A DNA stretch of 17,345 bases from contig JADHUQ010000026.1 in NCBI GenBank assembly GCA_016784425.1, positions 1-17,345 of the forward strand, written 5' to 3'. Positions 7,267-14,985 of the stretch are shown piece by piece. The first letter of the stretch is position 1; the number at the start of each line of letters is the position of its first letter. The translations under genes and the position numbers were made by a program. Source of the stretch: Candidatus Delongbacteria bacterium (GTDB taxonomy: Bacteria > CAIWAD01 > BS150m-G50). The notes below the pieces were generated by a model. That model was not told the DNA's origin and made no database searches. It worked only from the letters and a program-made list of their open reading frames with translations.

Positions 7267-9825
7267 TCATACCTTCCCCCAGACCACCAGGCCGGGACAG
7301 AGGGGATGCTGCAGGTCAGGATGAGACGGTATCACCCTGACATTGAATCCGTAACGACCGCTGGTAGAGCAGGGCAGCAGTCCGCGCCAGTTGGTGGGCG
7401 ACCCCTCCTCTACAAGTGTCATATCGATAGTTGATCCTGCGGGAAGCTGGCCGATTGTATCTACCTGTCCATAGTAGAGCTGCACGGTTACATCCTGCGA
7501 CCTCAAGACACCCAGTTCCACCTGGCAGGTGACCTCAAGCTGGCTGCCGATAGTCAAATCCTCCATTTGGCTGGTTTCAACCTTGCCGATCAGGACACCG
7601 GGCCAGTTTTGTTCCAGCTGCTGTCGCCAGCTGCTGAATTCACGGGTCACCGCCCAGTTGTCTGCGCTGAAGCGCTTCGCTCCTCGGAAACAGGGCTGGT
7701 AGAATTTCTCATTGTACTCCTGCAGCATGCGATCAGTATTGAAGAACGGACAGAGTTTGCGCAGGGAGTTCTTCATCCGCTCGACCCATTCCCGTGGCAC
7801 ATCATGACCGTCTCGTTGATAGAACAACGGGATGATACCATGCTCCAGCAGATCGTAAATGCTGTTGGCATCCATTTCATCCTGTAACTCCGGTTCCGCG
7901 TACACCTCATCACGACCGATGGCCCAGCCTGTTTCAGCACTGTATCCCTCTACCCACCAGCCGTCCAGTACGCTCAGGTTGAGACCACCATTGGGCAGCA
8001 CCTTCATACCGCTCGTCCCGGAAGCTTCCAGCGGTCTGCGGGGTGTATTCAACCATACATCCACCCCCTGAACCAGGGTACGGGCCATGTTCATGTCATA
8101 ATCTTCCAGAAAGACCATCTTCCCCTGCAGGTCGTGTTGCTTGATAAAGCGGATCAGATCCCGGATCAGCTCTTTACCGCTTTCATCGCGGGGATGCGCC
8201 TTACCGGCAAAGATAAACTGCAAAGGTCTTTCCGTGTTGTTCAGCAATTGCAGCAACCGCTCAGGATGGCGCAACAGCAGATCAGCCCGTTTGTAGGTCG
8301 CAAAACGACGGGCAAAACCGATGGTCAGCACTGCCGGGTCGAGTACTTCGGCAGCGGCGGTAATCTGCAGTGAAGTCGCTCCCTTGTCAGCCAGCTGCTG
8401 TGCCAGACGACGTCGGGAAAAAGAGATCAGATTGCTGCGGAGATTCTCGTGCACCCGCCACAGCTCTGCGTGGGGGATACTCTCCACCTTGTCCCAGACC
8501 GACGGATCGGAGGTGCGACTCTCCCAGTTCGGACCCAGGTAGCGATTGAACAGTCCCACCATCTCCCGACTGACCCAGGTGGAAATATGAATGCCGTTGG
8601 TGACCGCATCAATCGGGATCTCCGCTTCCGGAACCGCCGGCCAGCGATGCGACCACATACTGCGGGCGACTTCGCCATGCAACTGGCTGACACCGTTGAT
8701 GTAAGCGGCGAAATTCATGGCGAAGTAGGCCATGTTGAAGGGAGTTTCCACCGTGGCAGTACCCAGCTGCCCCAGAGCGAGGAATTCCTCAAACCCCAGC
8801 CCCAGCTGATTACTGAGTGAATCAGCATAACGTTTGACCAACTCTACCGGAAACTCATCGATACCTGCTGGTACCGGGGTGTGGGTAGTAAAAAGTGTGG
8901 TGTTACGTATCAGGACCTGGGCCTCCTGCAGCGACAGGCCAGCTTGAGACATCAGCTGTCGCGACCGTTCGATTGCCAGAAAAGCGGAGTGCCCCTCGTT
9001 CATATGATAGAGTGCTGGCTCCAGCTTCATCGCCTTTAAAGCCTTGACGCCGCCTATCCCCAGCAGGATTTCCTGGCGAATACGATTCTCCCGATCGCCA
9101 CCGTAGAGACGACGGGTGATGTTCCTGTCCTCGGGACTGTTCTCCTCCAGGTTACTGTCCAGCAGCAGTAGACGGGTACGACCCACCTGCACCTCCAGGA
9201 TGCGGGCAACTACCGTGTGATCCGGATAGGGCACCTCCACCAGCAGCCAGTTACCGTTGTCGTCACGGACCGGTCTCAGAGGCAGGTTGTAAAAATCAGC
9301 ACAGGGGTAACGCTCCTGCTGCCAGCCGTCAACATTGAGATACTGGGAAAGATATCCCTCCTGGTAGAGCAGGCCGATACCGATCAGCGGTACCCCCAGG
9401 TCGGAAGAGCTTTTGAGGAAATCACCCGCCAGAATTCCCAGACCACCGGAATAAATGGTCAGGCTTTCCACTATACCGAATTCCATCGAGAAATAGGCGA
9501 TCAGACTATCGACCTGCTGAGGAAAATGACGTTTGAACCAGGAGGCACCCTCCCTGTACTGTTGCAGTGCCTCTACACAGCGCTGCATATGAGCGAGGAA
9601 GGAGTCGTTTACCGCCAGCTCCTGTAAACGTGCATCAGGGGTACGACCCAACAGCATTACCGGATTATGATTGGTGCTGGACCAGAGCTCTCTGTCGATA
9701 CGACCGAAAAGATCCCGCGTCTCGTGGTTCCAGGCCCAGGCCAGGTTATTGGCCAACTCCAGCAGCGGTTCCAGCTCCGCCGGCAACTGCGGTTTCACCC
9801 GAAAGGTGCGTATTACAGAAGGCAT
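7267..9825 (-). CDS. glgP: alpha-glucan (glycogen/maltodextrin) phosphorylase with N-terminal DUF3417 region
   Basis: An 852-residue PLP enzyme that releases glucose-1-phosphate from alpha-1,4-glucans in the cytoplasm. The N-terminal region (about 1-110; ANNLAWAWNHETRDLF) is the DUF3417 type found in the roughly 850-residue bacterial/archaeal phosphorylases rather than the classical E. coli/rabbit form. Further signatures: YFSMEFGI, YSGGLGILAGD, HMNEGHSAF, FAGKAHPRDE, and the PLP site EASGTSGMKVLPNGG with the Schiff-base Lys608. A C-terminal beta-rich domain follows, ending GLVVWGKV. I chose the ATG at 9825 because GGAG lies five bases upstream and the protein then starts like its relatives (MPSVIRTFRVKPQL); an in-frame ATG at 9951 would add 42 unrelated residues. 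It is the first gene of a minus-strand set and its stop overlaps a possible start of the carboxylase. It points to glycogen or maltodextrin storage in this organism. Confidence 0.95.
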   Translation of the reverse strand: MPSVIRTFRVKPQLPAELEPLLELANNLAWAWNHETRDLFGRIDRELWSSTNHNPVMLLGRTPDARLQELAVNDSFLAHMQRCVEALQQYREGASWFKRHFPQQVDSLIAYFSMEFGIVESLTIYSGGLGILAGDFLKSSSDLGVPLIGIGLLYQEGYLSQYLNVDGWQQERYPCADFYNLPLRPVRDDNGNWLLVEVPYPDHTVVARILEVQVGRTRLLLLDSNLEENSPEDRNITRRLYGGDRENRIRQEILLGIGGVKALKAMKLEPALYHMNEGHSAFLAIERSRQLMSQAGLSLQEAQVLIRNTTLFTTHTPVPAGIDEFPVELVKRYADSLSNQLGLGFEEFLALGQLGTATVETPFNMAYFAMNFAAYINGVSQLHGEVARSMWSHRWPAVPEAEIPIDAVTNGIHISTWVSREMVGLFNRYLGPNWESRTSDPSVWDKVESIPHAELWRVHENLRSNLISFSRRRLAQQLADKGATSLQITAAAEVLDPAVLTIGFARRFATYKRADLLLRHPERLLQLLNNTERPLQFIFAGKAHPRDESGKELIRDLIRFIKQHDLQGKMVFLEDYDMNMARTLVQGVDVWLNTPRRPLEASGTSGMKVLPNGGLNLSVLDGWWVEGYSAETGWAIGRDEVYAEPELQDEMDANSIYDLLEHGIIPLFYQRDGHDVPREWVERMKNSLRKLCPFFNTDRMLQEYNEKFYQPCFRGAKRFSADNWAVTREFSSWRQQLEQNWPGVLIGKVETSQMEDLTIGSQLEVTCQVELGVLRSQDVTVQLYYGQVDTIGQLPAGSTIDMTLVEEGSPTNWRGLLPCSTSGRYGFNVRVIPSHPDLQHPLCPGLVVWGKV

Positions 9826-9830
9826 TTTTG

Positions 9831-9834
9831 CTCC
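9831..9834 (-). promoter_or_regulatory. Shine-Dalgarno that fixes the glgP start
   Basis: GGAG on the minus strand, followed by five bases (CAAAA) and the ATG at 9825. The upstream in-frame ATG at 9951 has no comparable motif, so the shorter reading is preferred. Confidence 0.7.
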
Positions 9835-9931
9835 ATGTCTGTTGGTATCAGCTACAGTCACAACACTCCAGCTTTCAGCATAATAATAAAAGGCAACTTG
9901 CGCACGAAAATAGAGTTTTTCAGCAAATGGC

Positions 9932-9941
9932 TTGCATGCAA
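9932..9941. promoter_or_regulatory. TTGCATGCAA palindrome in the glgP/plsC divergent region
   Basis: A perfect 10-base palindrome near the middle of the 225-base gap between the divergent glgP and plsC starts, which must hold both promoters. It could be an operator for a dimeric regulator. No strong -35/-10 pair is visible on either strand, and the palindrome is short enough to occur by chance. Confidence 0.2.
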
Positions 9942-10050
9942 ACAGCTCCACCAGCTAGTTTTAAGCAAACCGAACACAAACAGACAACCGGCAGACTGCA
10001 GTCGCAATGGGATTGCAGGAAATATGCTTCCAGCGAGAATACTCTTGTAG

Positions 10051-10701
10051 ATGAAACAAGTTCTGCTTTATACTTCTAAGTTCCTGATGTTCGTTTTTCT
10101 CCGGCTCTTTTTCAAACTGGAAATATCCGGTAGAGAACGAATCCCCGCACGCGGGCGCCTGATCCTGGCACCTAATCACCAGTCCAACTGGGATCCGCCA
10201 CTGGTGGGGATAGCCGCCACACGACAGGTCTGCTTTGCAGCCAAGAAACAGCTCTTTGAACCCCTGCCGCAACGGCTTCTCTTGACACTACTCAACACCA
10301 TACCGTTGGACCGTCACGGTCTGGACCGCCATAGCCTGCGTCGCATGGAGACAGTACTCGACCGGGGGGGGGCGCTGGTCCTCTTTCCGGAGGGAACCCG
10401 CTCCACCACTGGGGAACTGGGTAGAGGACGCGATGGTATCGGTTTACTCGCTCTGCAAACCCAGGCCGATCTCCTGCCGGTCTACCTTGACGGTACACGC
10501 GGTGCCTGGCCCCGTTGCTGGCGACGCCACTGTCTGCGCTTGCGTTTTGGGGAACTGATTGCGATCGCACCCTTCCTGGAAGCTTCCGAGCCCCGGCGCC
10601 AGGTCATCCGACGGCTCAGTGAGCAGGTTATGAATGGCATCAGGAAGGAACAGGAGGCGATGATGGGAGCACCAACCGACGAGACGTCGGTATCACAATA
10701 A
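10051..10701 (+). CDS. plsC: 1-acyl-sn-glycerol-3-phosphate acyltransferase
   Basis: A 216-residue membrane-associated acyltransferase that converts lysophosphatidic acid to phosphatidic acid in phospholipid synthesis. Motif I, NHQSNWDP, carries the catalytic His43 and Asp48 (HX4D). Motif III, FPEGTRS (112-118), binds the glycerol phosphate, and LPVYLDGTRG is the motif IV region. The hydrophobic N-terminus (about 3-22) probably anchors it in the inner leaflet. The ATG at 10051 follows an in-frame TAG and has no convincing Shine-Dalgarno, but no better start exists and the reading matches the family length. It lies 55 bases upstream of rpsA; plsC next to rpsA is a familiar bacterial arrangement, often with cmk in front, although cmk is absent here. 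The family is certain; the exact acyl acceptor is inferred. Confidence 0.93.
   Translation: MKQVLLYTSKFLMFVFLRLFFKLEISGRERIPARGRLILAPNHQSNWDPPLVGIAATRQVCFAAKKQLFEPLPQRLLLTLLNTIPLDRHGLDRHSLRRMETVLDRGGALVLFPEGTRSTTGELGRGRDGIGLLALQTQADLLPVYLDGTRGAWPRCWRRHCLRLRFGELIAIAPFLEASEPRRQVIRRLSEQVMNGIRKEQEAMMGAPTDETSVSQ
10675..10691 (+). promoter_or_regulatory. hairpin at the 3' end of plsC, upstream of rpsA
   Basis: ACCGACG (10675-10681) and CGTCGGT (10685-10691) form a perfect 7-bp stem with loop AGA inside the last plsC codons. No T tract follows, so it is not an intrinsic terminator. It stands 13 bases before a second hairpin. It may act as an mRNA processing or stabilising element, or as part of an rpsA leader structure. 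Confidence 0.4.
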
Positions 10702-10704
10702 ACC

Positions 10705-10729
10705 TGGGGTGTCAGCACTGCATACCCCA
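10705..10729 (+). promoter_or_regulatory. rpsA leader hairpin just before the Shine-Dalgarno
   Basis: TGGGGTGT (10705-10712) pairs with ATACCCCA (10722-10729), 8 bp with one G-U, around the nine-base loop CAGCACTGC. It starts three bases after the plsC stop and ends 12 bases before the GGAGG (10742-10746) of rpsA. In Enterobacteria S1 represses its own translation through structured leader RNA; a similar role here is inference. Confidence 0.45.
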
Positions 10730-10756
10730 TAAACATCAACCGGAGGATCAAACCGA

Positions 10757-13450
10757 ATGTTTGAAGAAGCCAAAAACCAGAACAACCAAACCCCTGTCGA
10801 ACCGGAAGAAACGAAAGAGGAAAAGCAACCTGTGGAGATGACACCAGAAAGTGTCTCCCCCCCCGACCAGGAAGAGGTAGTCGCGGAGACTGCTGAAGCT
10901 GAAGTGGTACCACCTGTGGAACCGGAAGCTGAAGCGGTAGCGCCGGTAGAGGTAGAACCTGAAGTGGAGACTGCTGAAGCTGAAGTGGTACCACCTGTGG
11001 AACCGGAACCTGAAGCGGCAGCACCGGTAGAGGTAGAACCTGAGCCGGAACCAGCTACTGAAACAGCGACCCAGGCCGCGGCAGCTCTGGCCGAAGAAAA
11101 ATCTGAAACAGCACCCCCGACTGTAGAGGCTGCTTCCGCGCCGGTCGAGCTGGTTGTACCCCCCGATTTGGATAAACTGATTGATTCGGAAGATGTCGTC
11201 TACACCGATGAAGAACGGGAAGAGTTGGCCCGTATGTATGACGACACCCTGCAGGAAATACACGCTGAGAGCATCATCACCGGTAGAGTTGTCGGAATCT
11301 CCGATCGTGAAATATCGGTCGACATCGGTTTCAAATCGGACGGGGTGATCCCACGCGAAGAGATAGACGATATCGGCAGTTACAAAATCGGTGACGAGCT
11401 GGAGGTCTACATCGACAAGATGGAAACATCCGACGGCCAGTTGCTGCTTTCCAAAAAGAAAGCTGATTTCGAGCGCACCTGGGGTGACATCCTCGCCAAG
11501 GACAAGAGTGGTGAGACCCTTGAAGCCCGTTGCATCCGTAGAATTAAAGGTGGTATTGTTGTTGATGTTAATGGTGTGGAAGCTTTCATGCCCGGCTCCC
11601 AGATCGATATCCACCCGGTACGGGATTTTGATGCGCTGATCGGTAAAGTGATGGATTGTCGTATCGTCAAGGTCAATGAAGCACGCAAAAACATCGTGGT
11701 CTCCCGTAAGGTGATCATTGAAGAGGATATGCGCGAAGTGCGAGAGCGGGTACTACTGGAGCTGGAGGTCGGCCAGGTACGTGAGGGTGTGGTCAAGAAT
11801 ATCACCAATTTTGGTGTATTCATCGACCTGGGTGGCGTTGACGCGCTCCTGCACATTACCGATCTCTCCTGGGGACGGATCAACCATCCTTCCGAAGTTG
11901 TGGAGCTGGATCAGAAACTGGCTGTTAAAGTGCTCGATTTCGATCGCGAACGGCAACGGATTTCTGTCAGTTACAAGGAACTGCAACCCCATCCCTGGGA
12001 TGGTATCGAGCAGCGTTATCCGCTTGAGAACCGGGTTACCGGCAAGGTTGTCTCAATCACCCGTTATGGGGTGTTTGTCGAGCTGGAACCAGGTATCGAA
12101 GGTCTGGTCCATATTTCTGAAATGTCCTGGACCCAGCATATCAAGCATCCTTCCCAGTTGGTAAATATCGGTGAGGAGATCGAGTGTGTCGTGTTGGCCA
12201 TCCAGAAGGATGATCACAAAATATCCCTCGGACTCAAGCAGATTGATCCTAATCCCTGGATTGAATACGAAACAAAATATATCAAGGATTCCCGTCACAT
12301 CGGTGTGATCCGTGATTTGGTACCGTTTGGTGTCTTCGTTGAACTTGAGGACAATGTTGACGGTCTGATCCATATCAGTGACCTCTCCTGGACACGCAAT
12401 GTTCGTCATCCCGGCGAGCTGGTGAAGAAGGGTGACAAGATCGATGTCGTAGTTCTGAATTTCGACAAGGATGAGCGTCGCATTTCGCTCGGTCACAAAC
12501 AGCTGTTTGAGAACCCCTGGGATAAGTTTGTCGACGAATTCAAAGTTGGCGACTCTATCTCCACTGAGATCATCAAGGTGATCGAGAAGGGGGTTCTGGT
12601 AAAGATTTATAATGATCTCGAAGGCTTCATTCCCAACTCCAAGCTCTCCCTGATTGATGATGAGGGGAAACGGCGCTCTCCCCAGGAGGGTGAAACCATT
12701 CTGGCTAAGGTTCTTGAATTCGAACCACGCAGCAAGAAATTGATTCTCTCCTCACAGGAAGCACGCATGAGTCAGGATGAGCGGGATGTGGCTGATTATA
12801 AGAAGAAGACACACGGCACCACTGCCGGTGGAACTATCGGTGATGCGATCGGTGAGATGCTGCTCAAAGCACGGGTAACCAAGGGCACTGATGCACCGGT
12901 TGAGACTGCAGAAACGGACCCTCCTGTGACTGAGGAGTTGGCGTCGGGTGAGCCGGTTGACGCAGTTAAAGCTGAAACCGCGACTGTCGCTGAAGAAGCT
13001 GTTGAGGTAGTAACCCCTGCAGAAGCGACCGCCGAGGAAGTTGCTCCTCTGGCAGAGACTGAAGTGGAAGCAGAAACTGTTGAAACTGAAGTTGAACCTG
13101 AGGCTGAGGAAGCAGCTGTAACCGCCGAGGAAGTTGTTCCCCAGGCTGAGACTGAAGTGGAAGCAGAAGCTGTAGACACTGAGGTTGAACCTGAGGTTGC
13201 GGCAGCAGAGGTAACCGCCGAGGAAGTTGCTCCCCTGGCAGTGACTGAAGTGGAAGCAGAAGCTGTGGAAACCGAGGTTGAGCCTGAAGTTGCAGACCAG
13301 GTGGAGACTGCCGTTGAGGAGACTACCCCTGACGATGCAGCTCTACCGGAGAAAACCACCACGGCAGCAACCACTCCTGAGGAAGAGCCTGAAACCAAAA
13401 CAGATGCTGACACAGACGCTGAGGCGGATCAGGAACCAGAGCAGAAATAA
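10757..13450 (+). CDS. rpsA: 30S ribosomal protein S1 with six S1 domains and long acidic repeat-built tails
   Basis: An 897-residue version of S1, which holds mRNA on the 30S subunit for initiation; usual length is about 550-600. The ATG is preceded by GGAGG with a 10-base gap. Six S1/OB domains are seen at about 171-238, 252-323, 339-409, 424-496, 511-583 and 598-668. Domains 3-5 carry the clear RNA-binding pattern FGVF(I/V)(D/E)L and LLHITDLSW or HIS(E/D)(M/L)SW; domains 1 and 2 are the divergent ribosome-binding type. Residues 1-140 and 675-897 are Glu/Ala/Val/Pro-rich, strongly acidic, probably disordered and built from tandem repeats (27-residue units at 44-97, 31-residue units at 758-845). 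No frameshift is evident, and the core keeps normal family spacing. It follows plsC, and a terminator lies 22 bases after the stop. S1 identity is certain; the tail function is unknown. Confidence 0.96.
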   Translation: MFEEAKNQNNQTPVEPEETKEEKQPVEMTPESVSPPDQEEVVAETAEAEVVPPVEPEAEAVAPVEVEPEVETAEAEVVPPVEPEPEAAAPVEVEPEPEPATETATQAAAALAEEKSETAPPTVEAASAPVELVVPPDLDKLIDSEDVVYTDEEREELARMYDDTLQEIHAESIITGRVVGISDREISVDIGFKSDGVIPREEIDDIGSYKIGDELEVYIDKMETSDGQLLLSKKKADFERTWGDILAKDKSGETLEARCIRRIKGGIVVDVNGVEAFMPGSQIDIHPVRDFDALIGKVMDCRIVKVNEARKNIVVSRKVIIEEDMREVRERVLLELEVGQVREGVVKNITNFGVFIDLGGVDALLHITDLSWGRINHPSEVVELDQKLAVKVLDFDRERQRISVSYKELQPHPWDGIEQRYPLENRVTGKVVSITRYGVFVELEPGIEGLVHISEMSWTQHIKHPSQLVNIGEEIECVVLAIQKDDHKISLGLKQIDPNPWIEYETKYIKDSRHIGVIRDLVPFGVFVELEDNVDGLIHISDLSWTRNVRHPGELVKKGDKIDVVVLNFDKDERRISLGHKQLFENPWDKFVDEFKVGDSISTEIIKVIEKGVLVKIYNDLEGFIPNSKLSLIDDEGKRRSPQEGETILAKVLEFEPRSKKLILSSQEARMSQDERDVADYKKKTHGTTAGGTIGDAIGEMLLKARVTKGTDAPVETAETDPPVTEELASGEPVDAVKAETATVAEEAVEVVTPAEATAEEVAPLAETEVEAETVETEVEPEAEEAAVTAEEVVPQAETEVEAEAVDTEVEPEVAAAEVTAEEVAPLAVTEVEAEAVETEVEPEVADQVETAVEETTPDDAALPEKTTTAATTPEEEPETKTDADTDAEADQEPEQK
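10886..11047 (+). repeat. two tandem 81-base units in the rpsA N-terminal tail
   Basis: Unit 1 is 10886-10966 and unit 2 is 10967-11047. Each encodes 27 residues beginning ETAEAEVVPPVEPE and ending VEVEPE(V/P). The first 42 bases are identical between the copies, with few changes in the rest, so the duplication looks recent. Confidence 0.9.
13028..13291 (+). repeat. 2.8 tandem 93-base units in the rpsA C-terminal tail
   Basis: Units at 13028-13120, 13121-13213 and 13214-13291 (partial). Each encodes about 31 residues of the form TAEEV(A/V)P-A-TEVEAE-V-TEVEPE. Glu and Ala/Val/Thr dominate and there are no positive charges within the units. Confidence 0.9.
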
Positions 13451-13471
13451 TCCTCAGCTCCATATTATCAT

Positions 13472-13503
13472 GCCTGTTCCGCTACGCGGGGCAGGCTTTT
13501 TTT
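13472..13503 (+). terminator. Rho-independent terminator after rpsA
   Basis: GCCTGTTCCGC (13472-13482) pairs with GCGGGGCAGGC (13486-13496) over 11 bp with two G-U pairs, loop TAC, followed by seven T (13497-13503). It lies 21 bases past the rpsA stop and only 32 bases before the mtaB start, so mtaB is either expressed by readthrough or has a promoter within or upstream of this element. Confidence 0.9.
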
Positions 13504-13535
13504 CTCCTCTGACGCTCAAGAAAGTTCAGGAACCG

Positions 13536-14909
13536 ATGCCACGCGTTGCCTCCTACTCTTTTGGCTGCAAACTGAATCACTATGAGACAGCGGTGATGAT
13601 CAGCCGTTTTGTAGAAGCGGGTTGGGTGGTAGTCGATCTGGACCAGCAACCGGATCTGGTGATCATCGATACCTGTACCGTAACCGAGCGGGCGGATTTC
13701 AAAGTGCGTCAGAAAATCAGGCGAGTGCAGCGCGAACATCCTGAAGCTCGTCTGCTGGTCAGCGGTTGCCTGGCGCAGAGGGATCCGGGGGCCATCTCCG
13801 GGATGGCTGGCGTTGATCTGGTCCTGGGTAACCGTGAGAAGCTGGATCCGCTCGCCTATCTCGAGCAAACAGGCAGGGTTGATCTCCCCACTGTCCATGT
13901 GGGTGAAATTCCCACGCAACAGCGCGAACAGCTGACCACTTCGCTGCCTCCCCACTTTCATCGTCAGACACGCGGATTTATCAAGGTGCAGGATGGTTGT
14001 GATACATTTTGCAGTTTCTGCATTGTCCCCCATGTGCGGGGACGCTCCCGTTCACTGTCACCGGCTGCTGTTGTAACACAGGCGCAGGAGTTGGCTCACA
14101 GGGGCTACCGGGAGTTGGTCCTCACCGGTGTGCACATCGGCGCTTATGGTCGCGATCTGGCCGCAGCGGTAGATCTGGCGGACTTGCTGGAACAACTGGG
14201 AGAGATCGAGGAGCTGCCCCGGTTGCGCATCTCCAGTATCGAGCCGTGGGATATCACGGTGCGTCTGCTGGAGACCATGGCGCAGCTACCCGCGGTAATG
14301 CCGCACCTCCATACCGCTATCCAGTCAGCAAGTGACAGTGTGCTCAAAAGAATGAGGCGTCGGAGTACCAGCATCCAGCTGCAGGAACTGATGATGCGAT
14401 TGGATGAGCTGCTTCCCGACGCCGGTATCGGTACTGATATTCTGACCGGATTCCCCGGTGAAACGGAGGAGGAGTTTGAACAGACTTACTCCTTTCTCAG
14501 GCAACATGGTATCTCATACCTCCACGTTTTTCCCTATTCTATCCGGGAGGGAACCCCGGCAGCCCTGATGGAGGGTCAACATCCACGCCAGGAGAAGAAC
14601 CGACGCGTAAAACGACTTCTGCAACTGGATGAGATTTTACGCGAGGAGTTCAGCGACCGCTATCTGCAGACCGAACAGCAGGTTCTGGTTGAGAGCAAGC
14701 TGTTCTCCGGTTGTCTGACCGGCCGGACGCCACACTACCTCCCGGTGAAGATACCTGCTGACGAGGTTCGTCCCAATCAGATCGTGACCGTACGATTGAC
14801 GGAGCGTCAGGATCAATACCTGCTCGGTACTCCACTCACAACAGAGCAACTGCAGACGACTAAGACTGGTCCCGGTGACCAGTTGACAAAGTCGACCCGG
14901 GGTGTTTGA
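13536..14909 (+). CDS. mtaB: tRNA (N6-threonylcarbamoyladenosine-37) C2-methylthiotransferase MtaB
   Basis: A 457-residue radical-SAM enzyme that converts t6A37 to ms2t6A37 in ANN-decoding tRNAs. The UPF0004 domain has three iron-sulfur cysteines: Cys11 in SFGCKLN, Cys47 in IDTCTVT and Cys78 in SGCLAQ. The radical-SAM cluster motif is C155-x3-C159-x2-C162 (CDTFCSFC). TDILTGFPGETEEEF and LHVFPYS(I)REGTPA follow, and a C-terminal TRAM domain (about 385-440) ends TVRLTERQDQYLLG. GCKLN marks MtaB; MiaB has GCQMN and RimO has GCPKN. I chose the ATG at 13536 because AGGAA lies just upstream and the protein starts like its family. The frame stays open another 86 codons back into rpsA, but that stretch reads the S1 tail out of frame. 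The gene sits directly behind the rpsA terminator and 76 bases before argS. Confidence 0.93.
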   Translation: MPRVASYSFGCKLNHYETAVMISRFVEAGWVVVDLDQQPDLVIIDTCTVTERADFKVRQKIRRVQREHPEARLLVSGCLAQRDPGAISGMAGVDLVLGNREKLDPLAYLEQTGRVDLPTVHVGEIPTQQREQLTTSLPPHFHRQTRGFIKVQDGCDTFCSFCIVPHVRGRSRSLSPAAVVTQAQELAHRGYRELVLTGVHIGAYGRDLAAAVDLADLLEQLGEIEELPRLRISSIEPWDITVRLLETMAQLPAVMPHLHTAIQSASDSVLKRMRRRSTSIQLQELMMRLDELLPDAGIGTDILTGFPGETEEEFEQTYSFLRQHGISYLHVFPYSIREGTPAALMEGQHPRQEKNRRVKRLLQLDEILREEFSDRYLQTEQQVLVESKLFSGCLTGRTPHYLPVKIPADEVRPNQIVTVRLTERQDQYLLGTPLTTEQLQTTKTGPGDQLTKSTRGV

Positions 14910-14910
14910 T
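14883..14910 (+). promoter_or_regulatory. candidate sigma-70-like promoter for argS at the end of mtaB
   Basis: A perfect TTGACA (14883-14888) and TTTGAT (14905-14910; 4 of 6) are 16 bases apart and span the mtaB stop codon. Transcription would start near 14917, leaving about 70 bases of leader before the argS ATG. No terminator separates mtaB from argS, so this may be an additional promoter. A CTGGTC/GACCAG hairpin lies just upstream, at about 14866-14882. Confidence 0.35.
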
Positions 14911-14974
14911 TAATGCAGTCGGCTATTTTCACTTACCGCTCCAGCTCTGCTGTTGGAAACACAATCGTCTTCGG

Positions 14975-14979
14975 AAAGG
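14975..14979 (+). promoter_or_regulatory. Shine-Dalgarno that fixes the argS start
   Basis: AAAGG (within GGAAAGG) lies six bases before the ATG at 14986. The upstream in-frame TTG at 14953 has no such motif, so the shorter protein is preferred. Confidence 0.7.
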
Positions 14980-14985
14980 CCCGGT

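Noticed and set aside
7211..7270. Longer carboxylase start at 7270, overlapping the glgP stop as ATGA
   Set aside because: Not excluded, but the added 20 residues are polar and unlike the family N-terminus, and the ATG at 7210 has its own GGAAG. Kept as the alternative.
9826..9951. Longer glgP start at 9951
   Set aside because: It adds 42 residues with no family match and would consume half of the divergent control region; the ATG at 9825 has a good Shine-Dalgarno.
10748..11614. Minus-strand ORF of 288 residues opposite the start of rpsA, rich in Phe/Arg/Tyr
   Set aside because: Its composition is the complement of the Glu/Val/Pro repeat tail; no Shine-Dalgarno or known domain.
12796..13413. 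Minus-strand ORF of 205 residues, almost entirely Ser/Ala/Val/Thr
   Set aside because: It is the complement of the rpsA low-complexity tail. It has no start signal and no recognisable domain.
13450..13475. TATTAT at 13463-13468 as the -10 box of an mtaB promoter
   Set aside because: There is no -35-like sequence at a suitable distance, and the start site would fall inside the terminator stem.
13278..13535. An 86-codon upstream extension of mtaB, rich in Arg/Lys/Gln/Pro
   Set aside because: It is the Glu/Ala repeat tail of rpsA read in another frame and then crosses the terminator hairpin. The family start with a Shine-Dalgarno is at 13536.
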